Part shown: positions 40,474-51,597 of the stretch, in pieces
How positions within the stretch are numbered: position 1 is the stretch's first letter
How the letters are laid out: every line of letters starts with the position of its first letter
From: a virus
Reading direction: 5' to 3' (one strand)
Virus record (IMG/VR): IMGVR_UViG_3300022748_000017
Coordinates: 1 to 64,000 of that record
Length of the DNA: 64,000 nt
Notes under the pieces: generated by a model
Told to the model about the DNA's origin: nothing
Database searches by the model: none
What the model saw: the letters and a program-made list of their open reading frames with translations, nothing else
Made by a program: the position numbers and the translations under genes

Positions 40474-41403
40474 TTACAGGTTACCTGTGTTTGTTGATGG
40501 GAAGGATCGTGTTGTACCGGGCCAAATGATGCGAACTGCGCCGCCACCGCTGGCATTACCGCCAGTCACGTTACCGCCACTACCGCCGCCATATGCGCCG
40601 CCTGCACCGCCAGCAGATGAGTTTGAATTCTGTCCAGCACTGCCACCAGAACCGCCACCGCCGCCAACGTTTGTAGTCCCACCAGCGCCAGATGAACCTT
40701 GACCCAAAATCCCAACACCCCCTCCTCCTGCGCTGTTATATGTTGGATTTGGAGAACCGCCACGACCACCACCGCCAGCACCACCACCGCTACCAGGATT
40801 TCCTGTTGTGAAACCGCTATCTGCGCCAGCGCCTCCGTTTCCAGAATAACCTCCAGCGCCGCCGCCACCGCCGCCAGTTAGGCCAGACGCTGAGCCACCT
40901 GCGCCACCGTTCCCGCCACCATTGCCAACAAATGAACCGCCTGCACCGCCAGATTGACTGCTTGTGCCACCGCCGCCACCGCCTTTTACGGTAGAGCTAT
41001 TTACAAAATAACTGTCGCCACCATTTGCGGCAAAACTTGCGCCAGCTCCAATTTGAACGGTGTAACTAGACCCCGGTGTAACAGAATAATTGTTTTTATA
41101 TCCAAGGCCACCGCCGCCACCGCCGCCACCAGTAAGTAATGTGCAGCCACAAAAATAAACGCTGTAACCACTACCGCCACCGCCAACAGCTACAACGGAT
41201 ACAGAAGTCACGCCAGCAGGAGCAATCCATGTATAGGTTCCAGCGGTTGTGTATGCCTGCTGTCCCGGAGGAATTGGAATTGGCCATGTACCGGCCTTAA
41301 TGTTCTGCAAGGCTTGGTCAAGTGTCCAAATTCCGGGAGCCGCAGTCGATGTTGGCGCGACTGGAGACTTCGTGATGAACCCGCCGGGGAATCGTTCGCT
41401 CAT
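40474..41403 (-). CDS. Glycine-rich adhesin 1 (module B)
   Basis: 309 aa. Starts MSERFPGGFITKSPVAPTST, followed by a [13 protein letters not shown] strand region, long glycine tracts and [17 protein letters not shown]. Start overlaps the cupin stop (ATGA). It has no counterpart at this position in module A, which has one adhesin in total. Confidence 0.85.
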   Translation of the reverse strand: MSERFPGGFITKSPVAPTSTAAPGIWTLDQALQNIKAGTWPIPIPPGQQAYTTAGTYTWIAPAGVTSVSVVAVGGGGSGYSVYFCGCTLLTGGGGGGGGLGYKNNYSVTPGSSYTVQIGAGASFAANGGDSYFVNSSTVKGGGGGGTSSQSGGAGGSFVGNGGGNGGAGGSASGLTGGGGGGAGGYSGNGGAGADSGFTTGNPGSGGGAGGGGRGGSPNPTYNSAGGGGVGILGQGSSGAGGTTNVGGGGGSGGSAGQNSNSSAGGAGGAYGGGSGGNVTGGNASGGGAVRIIWPGTTRSFPSTNTGNL

Positions 41404-41711
41404 GTTTGCACCTGATAGTCGTTGCTTACACCGCCATATTTTTTGACGATATTGACAATTCGTGTGTTGTCTTCCAAAGCCATCAACTCATGTGGTTCAC
41501 CGGGACGAAAGTCAATGATCTGACCTGCATCCGCAACCTTCTCCCAATCATGGGAATAGGCTTTCAATTTGCCACGCGCCACAATGGTGATGTGAACTGA
41601 ATTTTCATCGTGATTGTGCTTTGGAAGGATGTCGCCAGCCTTTTCAAAGTCGTAAATGGCTCCGCGAATGTCGCCAAGATTTTGAAGTGGTGTTGGTTTA
41701 GCCAATGACAT
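41400..41711 (-). CDS. Small cupin-domain protein (module B)
   Basis: 103 aa from the ATG at 41711 with GGGGAG. Metal-site pattern PKHNHDENSVHITIV and EPHELMALEDN kept. Homologue of 1123-1422. Confidence 0.75.
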   Translation of the reverse strand: MSLAKPTPLQNLGDIRGAIYDFEKAGDILPKHNHDENSVHITIVARGKLKAYSHDWEKVADAGQIIDFRPGEPHELMALEDNTRIVNIVKKYGGVSNDYQVQT

Positions 41712-42195
41712 TTGGAGCACTCCCCGGCGCATTCACATCCATCACCGTTCCATCAGCATTGATGCGCGGAGGCTGCGGAATGTTCGGCTCTACAGGGTCA
41801 ACCAATGTCCATGCGTTTAACGCAGCAAGATAATCTATCCAAGCCTGCTTTGCAGCATCACTTGGCGCATTGTCAATGTTTTGCTGTGTTATTTCCTTCA
41901 AAAATCCAACACTTGCATTGGCTGCTTGAGTCAGGTCTTGCAATTTTTGTGCGTGCTCAATTTCGGTCATTGGACGCACACTCCAAACGTCTTTGACTAT
42001 GCCGTCTATCCATTGGTAAGACAATTCTTCAACTTCAAACGTACCCGCAGTGTTGGGTTGAGGCACGCGCTCAAACCGCGCAAATTCAGGCGGCAGATTG
42101 TTCACATCAATATCGGGGAACGCCTGACGGAAGTTGTCGCCAAAGATCGGATGCTCGTGAGGTTGTCCGTCACGAATTTGAATGAACAGTTCCAT
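41698..42195 (-). CDS. Adhesin-cassette protein (module B)
   Basis: 165 aa, 47 longer than the module A homologue; extra residues lie in the middle (SDAAKQAWIDYLAALNAW region). Shared ends MELFIQIRDGQP and GSAPNVIG. Function unknown. Confidence 0.7.
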   Translation of the reverse strand: MELFIQIRDGQPHEHPIFGDNFRQAFPDIDVNNLPPEFARFERVPQPNTAGTFEVEELSYQWIDGIVKDVWSVRPMTEIEHAQKLQDLTQAANASVGFLKEITQQNIDNAPSDAAKQAWIDYLAALNAWTLVDPVEPNIPQPPRINADGTVMDVNAPGSAPNVIG

Positions 42196-43200
42196 TTACA
42201 TATTTCCTGTGTTGGTTGATGGGAACGAACGGGTTGTCCCCGGCCAAATCAGTCGGACAGCCCCACCGCCGCCAGAGCCAGCATAAGCGCCATTGCCACC
42301 GGGGTTTCCGCCTCCACCTCCGCCTCCATAAGCACCGCCAGAGCCTCCACCAGCAGCGCCTCCATCATTATTTCCGCCGCTACCACCTGTAGCACCATTA
42401 CTTCCACCAGCCCCACCTGTTGGAGAAACATGAACGCCAGTAGACCTTGTTCCGCCTGAGCCGTTTGTGCCTTGCCCTAACAAACCAACACCTCCGCCGC
42501 CAGCCCCGCCAATATAGTTAAATATCGGGTTGCAGCAGCATCCGCCTACAAAGTAAGGGCCACTACCACCACCGCCACCACCACCGCCGCCTCCTGCTCC
42601 AGAAGCGCCATTAGTTGGGCCATTTACTGTGCCTTCACCGCCATTACCGCCAGATGCTGAATATCCAGCAGCCCCCCCACCTCCGCCTCCAATACGAAAG
42701 CCACGAGAACCGCCTTGTCTACCAACAGCCGTAGTAGAGCCTTGATAGTATCCAACACTGTCTGGAGTCCCGCCTGTTGCAATCACAAAACCACCAACCC
42801 CTTGAAAACTACTGCTTCCTCCAGCGCCACCATTAGGGCCATATCTTCCTCCAGAGCCTCCGACACCAACTTCAACGGTATACGAGTTCCCCGGAACAAC
42901 AGTCAGATTGTTGTAGTAACCAAGACCTCCGCCACAACCTCCAGCGCCAGAGTAAATACCTTCTCCAGAGCCTCCACCACCAACGCAAACTACAGATACT
43001 GAAGTCACGCCAGCAGGTGCAACCCAAGAATACAAACCCGGAGTTGTATATGCGGCCTGTCCAATAGCAACAGGAACAGGCCAATTACCAGCAGCATTTG
43101 CTTGCATTTGTTGCTCTAACGTCCAAACACCAGATGCAGAAGAACTGCTTGTAGTAGGTGGCGTTGCGGAAATGACTCCGCCTTTATAGCGAAAACTCAT
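42196..43200 (-). CDS. Glycine-rich adhesin 2 (module B)
   Basis: 334 aa. Starts MSFRYKGGVISATPPTTSSS; glycine tracts with a CCCN segment; ends [20 protein letters not shown]. Occupies the position of the single module A adhesin. Confidence 0.85.
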   Translation of the reverse strand: MSFRYKGGVISATPPTTSSSSASGVWTLEQQMQANAAGNWPVPVAIGQAAYTTPGLYSWVAPAGVTSVSVVCVGGGGSGEGIYSGAGGCGGGLGYYNNLTVVPGNSYTVEVGVGGSGGRYGPNGGAGGSSSFQGVGGFVIATGGTPDSVGYYQGSTTAVGRQGGSRGFRIGGGGGGAAGYSASGGNGGEGTVNGPTNGASGAGGGGGGGGGGSGPYFVGGCCCNPIFNYIGGAGGGGVGLLGQGTNGSGGTRSTGVHVSPTGGAGGSNGATGGSGGNNDGGAAGGGSGGAYGGGGGGGNPGGNGAYAGSGGGGAVRLIWPGTTRSFPSTNTGNM

Positions 43201-43211
43201 GCTTCACCTCA

Positions 43212-43604
43212 TCAAGAGATGTCTTCATAAGAAACACTGAATGTCAGCGAACTGCCTGTGCCTGATGTAATTGAAATAGATGTTCCTTCTTGTAAATAGA
43301 TCGGAGTTGTTTTATCAACAGCAATCAAAGAAGCATTCCCGGGAACAGAAATCGTTGCTACAACTGGATAAGCCGTTCCACCAGAAGGCGCAGAGCCTTG
43401 AGCAACAGCGCCGTTTGTGTAGATTGAGACAGTTGCATTTGCTGCGCTTCCTGTCACGTTTGCCACAACAATTTGGTTGATCTTGTAGACCTTGCCGCTT
43501 GACGCAGCGTTAGCCAGCAACACCACAGCAGATGTACCGCTAGGCGTGTAGTAGGTGGTTACGCCATAAAGAGCAGATACGTTAACGATGTTTGGGTTTG
43601 CCAT
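43212..43604 (-). CDS. Virion structural protein, 130 aa (module B only)
   Basis: Beta-sandwich-like: MANPNIVNVSALYGVTTYYT, with small hydrophobic repeats, ending FSVSYEDIS. Such proteins are found beside phage fibres. No counterpart in module A. Confidence 0.65.
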   Translation of the reverse strand: MANPNIVNVSALYGVTTYYTPSGTSAVVLLANAASSGKVYKINQIVVANVTGSAANATVSIYTNGAVAQGSAPSGGTAYPVVATISVPGNASLIAVDKTTPIYLQEGTSISITSGTGSSLTFSVSYEDIS

Positions 43605-43613
43605 GATTATTCC

Positions 43614-46172
43614 TCACAAGCCAAAGATGATGTTAAGAGCGATTGTTTTGCTATAACTGACGGGGCCAGTAGAGCCAGTTGGACCTGTCGGACCATTTGT
43701 GCCATTGGCTCCTGTTGGGCCTGTTGGGCCAGTTGGGCCAGTTAAACCAGTTGACCCAGTGCTACCTGTAGGTCCGGTTGGGCCAACAGCACCAGTAGCG
43801 CCTGTAGAACCAGTCGGTCCTGTAGGACCTTGAGCGCCAGTTGCACCTGTCGCACCAGTGCTTCCTGTTGGGCCAGTCGGACCTGCAATTCCTTGAATGC
43901 CTTGAGGCCCGGTAGGACCAGTAGGTCCAACCGCTTGTGTGTTAGTCCACTTTGTACCGTTCCAGACCAAAGCATCGCCAGTAGACAATGTGGTCAGGCC
44001 AACGTCACCCTCATACTGACCAAGTACACCACCAAATGATGGACGCACAAACAAAGAGCCATTACTTGCGGATGAATATACACAAGCACAAACTTGAACC
44101 TTTGGATTTGGCGCAGATGGAATAGTTGCAGTCAAGCCACCAGCAACAGAAGGGTCGAGATACAGAATTTGACCCGCCGTAAATGCCGATGTGTTCAGGT
44201 TGCGAACCAAACCAAATGATGTGATGTAGCCCCAGCCATTCAGTGCAATATCCTGAGTAGCAATGCCCATGACATACGATGCTTGCGAGGCTGTAAGGCC
44301 AGTTGCTGGTGCACCAGTCAATGCGCCAGAAGCGCCAACAGTACCCGTGAACATCACGACTTGACCGTTGGTAATTGCGCTCGATGCTTTGATTCGGAAA
44401 TACTGTTCTTCACCAATCTGCTGTGTAGCAGTGCCATCAGCCATCACCAACGAAAGCGTTTGGTTGCCATCAGCAGAATCCCAATACAACGTACCCGGAG
44501 TTGTCGGCGTTGTTGCTGGTGTGGTGTTAAACAGAATCCAATCAGGCGTGCTTAAACTGGTAACACCAGTCACAGCGCCAGTAGGCATTGGGCCTGTGGG
44601 ACCTGTTGGCCCAGTATTGCCTTGAATTCCTTGGATGCCTTGCACGCCTTGTGGGCCTGTCGGGCCAGTGTCACCTTGAACGCCCTGAAGACCCTGTGGG
44701 CCTGTAGGGCCAATCACACCTTGAATCCCTTGAGGGCCAGTAGGTCCAGTTGCGCCTACTTCACCTTGTGCGCCAGTCGGCCCCGTGGGACCCTGAATGC
44801 CTTGGATGCCTTGAGAGCCCGTTGGCCCCGTAGGACCCACCACACCCTGAATGCCTTGGGGGCCAGTAGGACCAACCTCACCTTGGATGCCTTGCGCTCC
44901 AGTAGGACCCGTTGGACCAACATCGCCTTGTACCCCTTGAATGCCTTGAATACCTTGAGGTCCCGTAGGGCCAACATCGCCTTGCGCTCCAGTTGGGCCA
45001 GTAGGACCGACTTCACCTTGGATGCCCTGAGCGCCCGTTGGACCTGCGACCCCTTGTATGCCTTGAGCGCCTGTTGAACCAGTCGGGCCAACCTCACCCT
45101 GAATGCCTTGAGCGCCTGTGGGGCCAGTCGGGCCTTGTGCGCCAGTTGGGCCTTGAGGACCAACAATCTGACCAGCATCAAACCAAGATGTGCCGTTCCA
45201 TACATACAGATTACCTTCAGAAGTAACGATGTATGCGTCATTAGGAAGATTGCCCACCATTGGCAGGTCGCCCACAGTAGCAACTTCACCTTTAAGGTTA
45301 ATGGATGTGCCTTGTGCGCCTTGCGCCCCAGTAGGGCCAGTTGGGCCTGTTACGCCCTGAATGCCTTGAGGTCCAGTCGGGCCGACATCGCCAGTAACGC
45401 CTGTTGGTCCAGTGGCTCCTTGAATACCCTGAATGCCCTGAGCGCCCGTTGGGCCAATAGGACCAGTATCCCCTTGAATACCTTGAGGACCAGTAGGACC
45501 AGCAACACCTTGAACGCCTTGGTCGCCCTGAATGCCCTGTGGGCCAGTTGGACCGACTTCACCTTGGATGCCTTGAGTGCCTTGAGCGCCTGTCGGCCCA
45601 GTAGGTCCAGCAACAGTTGAATCAGCACCTGTCGGACCAGTAGGGCCAACATTGCCTTGAATACCTTGTGCGCCTGTCGGGCCAGTCGGACCATCAATGC
45701 CCATGTAGCCAGTTGGACCTGTTGGGCCTGTGGCTCCATTTGCCCCATTAGCGCCAGTCGGCCCAGTGGGGCCAGCAATACCTTGAATGCCCTGTTCGCC
45801 TTGCGGTCCTGTTGGGCCTTGAATGCCCTGAACCCCTTGAATACCTTGGACACCCTGCGGACCAGTCGGACCAACATCACCAGTAGTACCAGCCTGTCCT
45901 GTTGGGCCAGTTGCCCCCGTTGAGCCAGTTGGACCCGTAGGACCAGCATTGCCCTGCGGACCAGTTGGACCTGTGCCTGTTGGCCCCATAGCGCCCGTAG
46001 GACCAGTAGGTCCAGCATTTCCTTGTGGGCCTGTAGGACCACTACCAGTTGGCCCCATAGGGCCAGTTGGACCCGCTACACCACGATCAATGCGTGCTTC
46101 AACGCGAGGCTGTGGAACAACCTCAAGACTGACGTTGTTGCCATCAAGAACCGTAACCTTCAAGTTGCTCAT
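43614..46172 (-). CDS. Collagen-like tail fibre (module B)
   Basis: 852 aa from the ATG at 46172. Same plan as 2547-5219: N-terminal anchor, Gly-X-Y runs, [11 protein letters not shown] insert, further runs, a shared non-collagen domain, then triplets. The C-terminal domain is replaced by a short [17 protein letters not shown] end, so the tip has been exchanged, and triplet numbers differ. Confidence 0.9.
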   Translation of the reverse strand: MSNLKVTVLDGNNVSLEVVPQPRVEARIDRGVAGPTGPMGPTGSGPTGPQGNAGPTGPTGAMGPTGTGPTGPQGNAGPTGPTGSTGATGPTGQAGTTGDVGPTGPQGVQGIQGVQGIQGPTGPQGEQGIQGIAGPTGPTGANGANGATGPTGPTGYMGIDGPTGPTGAQGIQGNVGPTGPTGADSTVAGPTGPTGAQGTQGIQGEVGPTGPQGIQGDQGVQGVAGPTGPQGIQGDTGPIGPTGAQGIQGIQGATGPTGVTGDVGPTGPQGIQGVTGPTGPTGAQGAQGTSINLKGEVATVGDLPMVGNLPNDAYIVTSEGNLYVWNGTSWFDAGQIVGPQGPTGAQGPTGPTGAQGIQGEVGPTGSTGAQGIQGVAGPTGAQGIQGEVGPTGPTGAQGDVGPTGPQGIQGIQGVQGDVGPTGPTGAQGIQGEVGPTGPQGIQGVVGPTGPTGSQGIQGIQGPTGPTGAQGEVGATGPTGPQGIQGVIGPTGPQGLQGVQGDTGPTGPQGVQGIQGIQGNTGPTGPTGPMPTGAVTGVTSLSTPDWILFNTTPATTPTTPGTLYWDSADGNQTLSLVMADGTATQQIGEEQYFRIKASSAITNGQVVMFTGTVGASGALTGAPATGLTASQASYVMGIATQDIALNGWGYITSFGLVRNLNTSAFTAGQILYLDPSVAGGLTATIPSAPNPKVQVCACVYSSASNGSLFVRPSFGGVLGQYEGDVGLTTLSTGDALVWNGTKWTNTQAVGPTGPTGPQGIQGIAGPTGPTGSTGATGATGAQGPTGPTGSTGATGAVGPTGPTGSTGSTGLTGPTGPTGPTGANGTNGPTGPTGSTGPVSYSKTIALNIIFGL

Positions 46173-46181
46173 AGCCAATCC

Positions 46182-46664
46182 TTACAGAACAATCACGCCG
46201 TCAGAACGGACGATGAACAACAGGAAAATAATCATGTCATCTGCCGGGACAGAGCCAACCGCAGGGAAAGACACTTTGACGCGACCAGAATAGCCAACAG
46301 GATTCTGTGCGTTGATTTCCAGTTCGGGGTCTGTAGACATCAAAGACCAAGCGCCAGCATCAATCACAAGGGTGCAAGTACCCAAAGCCGTATTGATATT
46401 GCTGACAGTCAGAGGAATTGCCGCAGGAGTGGGGTTGTAATCAGCAATGTCAAACGTCAACCCGTTGCGGGTATCCACAATGTTTGACAGTTCACGGCGA
46501 ACGATTTGGGCATCAATGGTCGCGCCAGTCAAATCGACTGGAAGGCCATTTGATGTAAAAGACAGATTCCAATAAGTCTGCTGGTCCCAGACAAGTTCGC
46601 CAGCAAGAATAGGATTGTCAAAGCCCGAAACTTGGGCCAAAGTATTGCGATTAAAGACCGCCAT
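46182..46664 (-). CDS. Tail-fibre-associated structural protein (module B)
   Basis: 160 aa, ATG at 46664; nearly identical to 5229-5711. Confidence 0.7.
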   Translation of the reverse strand: MAVFNRNTLAQVSGFDNPILAGELVWDQQTYWNLSFTSNGLPVDLTGATIDAQIVRRELSNIVDTRNGLTFDIADYNPTPAAIPLTVSNINTALGTCTLVIDAGAWSLMSTDPELEINAQNPVGYSGRVKVSFPAVGSVPADDMIIFLLFIVRSDGVIVL

Positions 46665-46691
46665 GTCAGTTCCCTGCACACAGTTAGAACA

Positions 46692-46708
46692 CCCATGATT
46701 CCCACGGG
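46692..46708 (-). other. Conserved hairpin between tail tip and fibre gene (module B)
   Basis: CCCGTG and CATGGG (one G-T pair) around GGAAT on the minus strand. Counterpart of 5740-5754 with the same loop. Confidence 0.35.
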
Positions 46709-46733
46709 ACGATGCTGTCTTGTTTTGGTGATT

Positions 46734-49700
46734 TTATACCTTGTTTTCCAATGCAGCAATTCTTTCTTCAAGCTGCTGAATTGACTTCACCAAGGCCGCA
46801 ATGATACCGTCATTGCTGAAAGATTTGTACCCTTCCAGCGGACCTTGCTCAATGGTTGTGACCATCGTGGTATCTGTCCCAACGATTTCCTCGACCTCGT
46901 TTGCCAAGAAACCATAGGCTTGTTTGTCACCATAGTGAGCAAACAATTCATGATTCCATTTGAATTGGACTGGACGAAGTTTCTTGACGAAATCCAGACC
47001 ATAAGACAAATCAACAATGTCTTTCTTGAGTCTTGAATCGGAAGTTACGTTGATGTTGATGGCAGCAGTGTTTGTGCCCATCGTCCATGTAACCGTTCCA
47101 GCCGCGCCACCTGTCAATGTTCCACTGAACGTCACATCGGTGACACCACTGGTATTCCCAGAAGTTCCAATCAATCGTGCAGTAATGTTTGAACCGGAAA
47201 GGTTAACTGCCGACAATGGAATGCTTGCCGTGTTGAAAGAGCCGCCAAGAGTCAAACTTCCGCTGGTTGTGACTGTTCCACTCAGTGTCAAACCATAGAC
47301 GTTTCCCGTACCGCTGACGCTGGTAACAGTTCCCCCACCACTTCCAGATGGAGTGGCCCATGTACCATCATTTCGCAAAAAAGTCGTTGTTGATCCAGTT
47401 GGGGAAGCAACGGTATAGCCACCCCAACTGAAAGTACCAGAATCAATCCTTAAAGCAAAACCGCCGCCAGTGTTATTACATTCAAGAGCCGAGCCTGTTG
47501 AACTTGTTGTGCTGAAATAACCACCAATTGAATCACCTTCTCCAACAATACCAATGCCGGGACAAGCGACTCCATTTCGACCAACGCCAAGTACACCCAC
47601 GTTGTATGAACTTGTAAGCGATGCAGAATAACCTACAACCCCACCACGAACTTTTCCAGAAGCAGCGGAAATGCCATTAGAAAGAGAAGAATAATCAATG
47701 CTATATGAAGTGGAGCCAATCAAAACAGAGAATGATGCTGGATTGCGACCTTCAAAATAAGCATCGCCATCAGTGTTGATGTCGCCCATAAATAATGCAT
47801 TGCCAGCAGTGTCAATGGTGAATTTTGCAACTCCAGATTGAGCGCCAACAATGCCATTAGAAGTAATGGCAACACCAGAACCTCCGGTCAAAACACCAGA
47901 AGAATTCCATGTAATTGTTCCAGCCCTCATTCCACCAGAAGTTGTTGGGACAATCGTGCCAGTCAAAATACTTGTGGTTGTCTTACTTACCTTGTCAGCA
48001 ACATCAATTGATAATCCATCAATCTCGCTTTGCAAATAGGCTACGTTTCCAGATTCACTATTTACTGGAGCCCATACAAACGCTGCGCTGCTTGAAGACC
48101 TTGTAGATTGACCGAGTTCGTTGCCGACCACATACGCAAAATAATATGTGCCGCCAGCCAATGTCAAGTTGGCAAAATCATATGTCGAGCCGTTGACAGC
48201 CGCAGTGCCTGCTGGCGCATTGGCAGTAGCCAAAACTTTCCAATCAAAATCAAGAGGTGAGGATGATGTGGTGTAGTACAACGTGCCATAAGTCACACGG
48301 CCTGTTGTCGGCACAGTTACACGAACTGTGAATGTGGGGGGCGTGACGTTATAGTTGTTTGCAACAACTGTTGGAGCAGTCAATGCGCTGAAATAGATAG
48401 CACTTGGAATGTTGCTGTTGGCTACAGGTGCATATTGTGTGATGTCAAAATCATCATAGACAGCGGCACTGTATTCAGTCATTTCCAGTCGAGCGCCAAG
48501 CGTACCATCAGGCAAAGATGCCTCATTTACTTTGACTACACGGAACAGCTTATTTGTCCAACCATAATCAGCGTTGGTCACGCTAACTACAGCGCCAGCG
48601 TCAACCTGAATGCCGTAATAGGTTGTGCTGAAATTGACAATCAAATCCTCGCGTGCTTGCTCAAGAATTCGATTGGCAAGATACTGGGCACGAACACTGT
48701 CATTCACCAAGTCATAACTGACGCTATATTTATTGACGGGTTCATTTGGATACAACAACGAAGAAGGAGTTGCCAAATTCACATAGTCGGGCTGATCCCT
48801 ATTTTCGCTATTAGGGAACTTTGCTTCAACTTGGTTGATAGATTGCGTAATGTCTGTGGCGCTGACACGAATTTCACCAATGATGTTGTCATCATCAAAA
48901 GAATAAACAGGCGTTTCAGACTTGTTAATAACAGCAGACCATTGACCAGCCGAAGCGTTGTAGGTCATCCAGCTATCGCAACAAGTCATGATTTTGTCTA
49001 GATTGCTCAAGACAGATTGACCAGCGTCCAAAACACCATTGATGCGATAACGAGCCTCAGTAGCAGAGCCACCACCGGCAGGTGTATAAGTTATCAATCC
49101 ATCGGAATAAGTATTCAATGCTGTGGCAGATGCCGAATCTACAAATGCCGAATCAACAGCGCCACCGTAATATGGGTTTGTGATGTAGTCATACCAAACA
49201 TCACCAGGCTTTGCCACGCCAGTGCTATTCAATGTATGAGAAACATGGAAAGTTACTGGCGAAAGATTTGTTGTGCCAGCGTCAGTACTGTAGTTCAAAA
49301 CAACAATAGCGAAAGCCAATCCATTCATTTGGCGACCAGAAGAAGGCCACTCCAAACCAGATGGCACACCATTAGCCGTAGACATAATGCCATCAGGCAA
49401 CGTTCCACTGCTATTGATAGTCGTAATCATGCCAGATGCGCTGGATGTAAAAAGATAAATGAAAAGATTGCCAGCAATCTTTGTGTCTTCATTGCCAGCT
49501 TCATCTGTGAGTTTGCTAACCTTGCCAGGCTCGGATGGATCAAATGTAATCAGGCGATCACCGTAATACATATCCGTCTGGTCATAGCTGAATTGACCAT
49601 TTGGGCTAATGCAAGAAACCGTAAGCACATAATACATACGCTTTTGGTTTGTGGTAAGAACAGCGTCAACAAATGTTCCACCAAGATAGGCATCGCCATA

Positions 49701-49892
49701 CACAATAGGAATTGCGTTTGTGTTTGCTGGCGGCACTTGTTGGCGAACGCCGTTATCTTGTTGGCCTTGCTGGTCTTGACCAAACACACGGGTCACAATT
49801 TGCGAAAGCGCAAAGTTAACAGCAAACACTGTTGCGGCATATGCGGCTGTGCCAATCTCAAAAAGTGCTGCCGCAATCATGGTGCTGACCAT
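46734..49892 (-). CDS. Central tail-tip protein with S74 chaperone (module B)
   Basis: 1052 aa. The C-terminal two thirds including fibre and S74 chaperone (SDSRLKKD) are nearly identical to module A; the first 30 residues and parts of the hub region (about 130-180) differ. The recombination boundary probably lies in the hub. Confidence 0.88.
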   Translation of the reverse strand: MVSTMIAAALFEIGTAAYAATVFAVNFALSQIVTRVFGQDQQGQQDNGVRQQVPPANTNAIPIVYGDAYLGGTFVDAVLTTNQKRMYYVLTVSCISPNGQFSYDQTDMYYGDRLITFDPSEPGKVSKLTDEAGNEDTKIAGNLFIYLFTSSASGMITTINSSGTLPDGIMSTANGVPSGLEWPSSGRQMNGLAFAIVVLNYSTDAGTTNLSPVTFHVSHTLNSTGVAKPGDVWYDYITNPYYGGAVDSAFVDSASATALNTYSDGLITYTPAGGGSATEARYRINGVLDAGQSVLSNLDKIMTCCDSWMTYNASAGQWSAVINKSETPVYSFDDDNIIGEIRVSATDITQSINQVEAKFPNSENRDQPDYVNLATPSSLLYPNEPVNKYSVSYDLVNDSVRAQYLANRILEQAREDLIVNFSTTYYGIQVDAGAVVSVTNADYGWTNKLFRVVKVNEASLPDGTLGARLEMTEYSAAVYDDFDITQYAPVANSNIPSAIYFSALTAPTVVANNYNVTPPTFTVRVTVPTTGRVTYGTLYYTTSSSPLDFDWKVLATANAPAGTAAVNGSTYDFANLTLAGGTYYFAYVVGNELGQSTRSSSSAAFVWAPVNSESGNVAYLQSEIDGLSIDVADKVSKTTTSILTGTIVPTTSGGMRAGTITWNSSGVLTGGSGVAITSNGIVGAQSGVAKFTIDTAGNALFMGDINTDGDAYFEGRNPASFSVLIGSTSYSIDYSSLSNGISAASGKVRGGVVGYSASLTSSYNVGVLGVGRNGVACPGIGIVGEGDSIGGYFSTTSSTGSALECNNTGGGFALRIDSGTFSWGGYTVASPTGSTTTFLRNDGTWATPSGSGGGTVTSVSGTGNVYGLTLSGTVTTSGSLTLGGSFNTASIPLSAVNLSGSNITARLIGTSGNTSGVTDVTFSGTLTGGAAGTVTWTMGTNTAAININVTSDSRLKKDIVDLSYGLDFVKKLRPVQFKWNHELFAHYGDKQAYGFLANEVEEIVGTDTTMVTTIEQGPLEGYKSFSNDGIIAALVKSIQQLEERIAALENKV

Positions 49893-49894
49893 TT

Positions 49895-50341
49895 TTATTC
49901 CTTCACAAAACTTGCGCCAAATGGCTTGTAGCCACGTTTGCTGTAATCAATCAATGGGCCATGTGCTGAAATGCTTGTAATAACAACATCAATATCACCA
50001 ACTTCAAGCATCTTTGAAGCCCGTTCATCAAATGCCTTCCAAAGCCTTCCACCAACAGTTCCATTCCTATGTTCAGGCTCAACCCACCAAAGTAACTCAT
50101 GCAATTCCTTGACCTTTGGCGACCATATGTTGCTTTGCTTAAGCGCAATGATGGCCCCACGCATATTGTTATCTATGTAGATAAATCCGCGACCAGCAAT
50201 GATGCTGAAAAGCAATTCTTCTACATATTTTGGAAAATGATTGTGTGGCTGTGCAAGCGTTTGAATTGGGTTCTCAAAAGCATACGCTTCAACAATTTCC
50301 AACAATCTTGGAATGTCATATCTTGTCGCAAGTCTTATCAT
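49895..50341 (-). CDS. GNAT-like acetyltransferase (module B)
   Basis: 148 aa, close copy of 8954-9400, with WVEPEHRNGTVGG intact. Confidence 0.75.
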   Translation of the reverse strand: MIRLATRYDIPRLLEIVEAYAFENPIQTLAQPHNHFPKYVEELLFSIIAGRGFIYIDNNMRGAIIALKQSNIWSPKVKELHELLWWVEPEHRNGTVGGRLWKAFDERASKMLEVGDIDVVITSISAHGPLIDYSKRGYKPFGASFVKE

Positions 50342-51004
50342 TTAATATCCAAATTGGCCCGGAGTAGGATCGGTTGAACTTGTTGTCGTAGATGTTGTAT
50401 CTGTTGCTTGTGTGTCCGTTTGAGGCGGCTTGCCAAAGTCAAAGTAGGTATTGGCAATTGTAGAAACTCGATCCATGCTTGTATCGCCAGGATAGAAAAA
50501 CTGCCAGCTACTTTGGTTTGTTTTTATGCCAGAAAGACGGTTTTCCAAAACTCGGCGCATTGACGAGCATGAAATTGAACAAGTCACAATCCTTGTCCGA
50601 GCCTGAGTGTTGAAGTCTTCAGTGATTGAAACGCTGTTAACAATTCCTTGATAGCGTTTAAAAAACTGAGTTGTTGGGCTTGTGATGATCTGATTGTTGT
50701 CATCAAAAAAGCCGCGCCAAATCTCAACAAAAGAACCCTTGATGTCGTTGCTCAAAATGATTGCAACACTATCTGGGTTCAAACCAGTCAGCGAAATAGT
50801 CATGTCATCGCTGGTGGCCCTCATGTCGCGCTGAACATCGCCAACAGACAAAAGCAATCCAAGGTTAGTGAATGAAACTCCATCAACCGTGATTGGTGCT
50901 GCGGCATTGCAAAACGTATATACAGTAGCGGCTTTGCCAACCGTAAGACGCACAAATTCCGCTTGTCTAATTTGTGGCCCATTAAGGGCTGTCATTGCTG
51001 TCAT
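50342..51004 (-). CDS. Tail hub/distal tail component (module B)
   Basis: 220 aa. Homologue of 9401-10075; differs mainly in the T/S-rich C-terminus (TSTTTSSTDPTPG). Confidence 0.7.
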   Translation of the reverse strand: MTAMTALNGPQIRQAEFVRLTVGKAATVYTFCNAAAPITVDGVSFTNLGLLLSVGDVQRDMRATSDDMTISLTGLNPDSVAIILSNDIKGSFVEIWRGFFDDNNQIITSPTTQFFKRYQGIVNSVSITEDFNTQARTRIVTCSISCSSMRRVLENRLSGIKTNQSSWQFFYPGDTSMDRVSTIANTYFDFGKPPQTDTQATDTTSTTTSSTDPTPGQFGY

Positions 51005-51597
51005 GTGATGTACTCCCGGAAAACAAATGCATCATCCCAATTCACAAATGCGCCATCTGCCATTGGTGTCAATGTGTATGTTGGACACTTTTCAGCAACG
51101 ACTGTAAATGTGCATTGCGTGCCCATGTAAACAGTTGTGCCTGAACTTGGTGTTCCAATTAGAGGGCGATGGATGGTGACAACAGAACCAGATGAATCAG
51201 CGGTGATTTTATAGGTATAGCCGCCAATCATAATGAAGTCACCAGCCTTGAATGTGCCGTTTGAAGTCAGATTCAAAGTCTGTGTGTTGGCTGCTGGAGT
51301 GCCATTCAAAGTTGCAGCCGTAGCTGTACCTTGCATTTGCAAGAACCATGAAAGGTTATCGCTTGTAAAAGTAATTGTTTCAGGCAATTGACGGTCTTTG
51401 TTGTCAATTGTCTGGATGATTGCTCTTGCTTGTGGATAGTACAGATAGTTGTGCGGAACAACCGTGAACACCCAAGGTACAGCAGTCAAGTATTGCGCCA
51501 CAGTGATGTATCCAGACCGTGTAACTTGCTGCCCGACCATGCGGCGGTTATTAACAGTCATTGACTGTTGAATTTCAAACACAGCTTGGAAACTCAT
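51001..51597 (-). CDS. Distal tail/minor tail protein (module B)
   Basis: 198 aa, homologue of 10072-10668 with few changes; ATGA overlap with the tape measure stop. Confidence 0.7.
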   Translation of the reverse strand: MSFQAVFEIQQSMTVNNRRMVGQQVTRSGYITVAQYLTAVPWVFTVVPHNYLYYPQARAIIQTIDNKDRQLPETITFTSDNLSWFLQMQGTATAATLNGTPAANTQTLNLTSNGTFKAGDFIMIGGYTYKITADSSGSVVTIHRPLIGTPSSGTTVYMGTQCTFTVVAEKCPTYTLTPMADGAFVNWDDAFVFREYIT

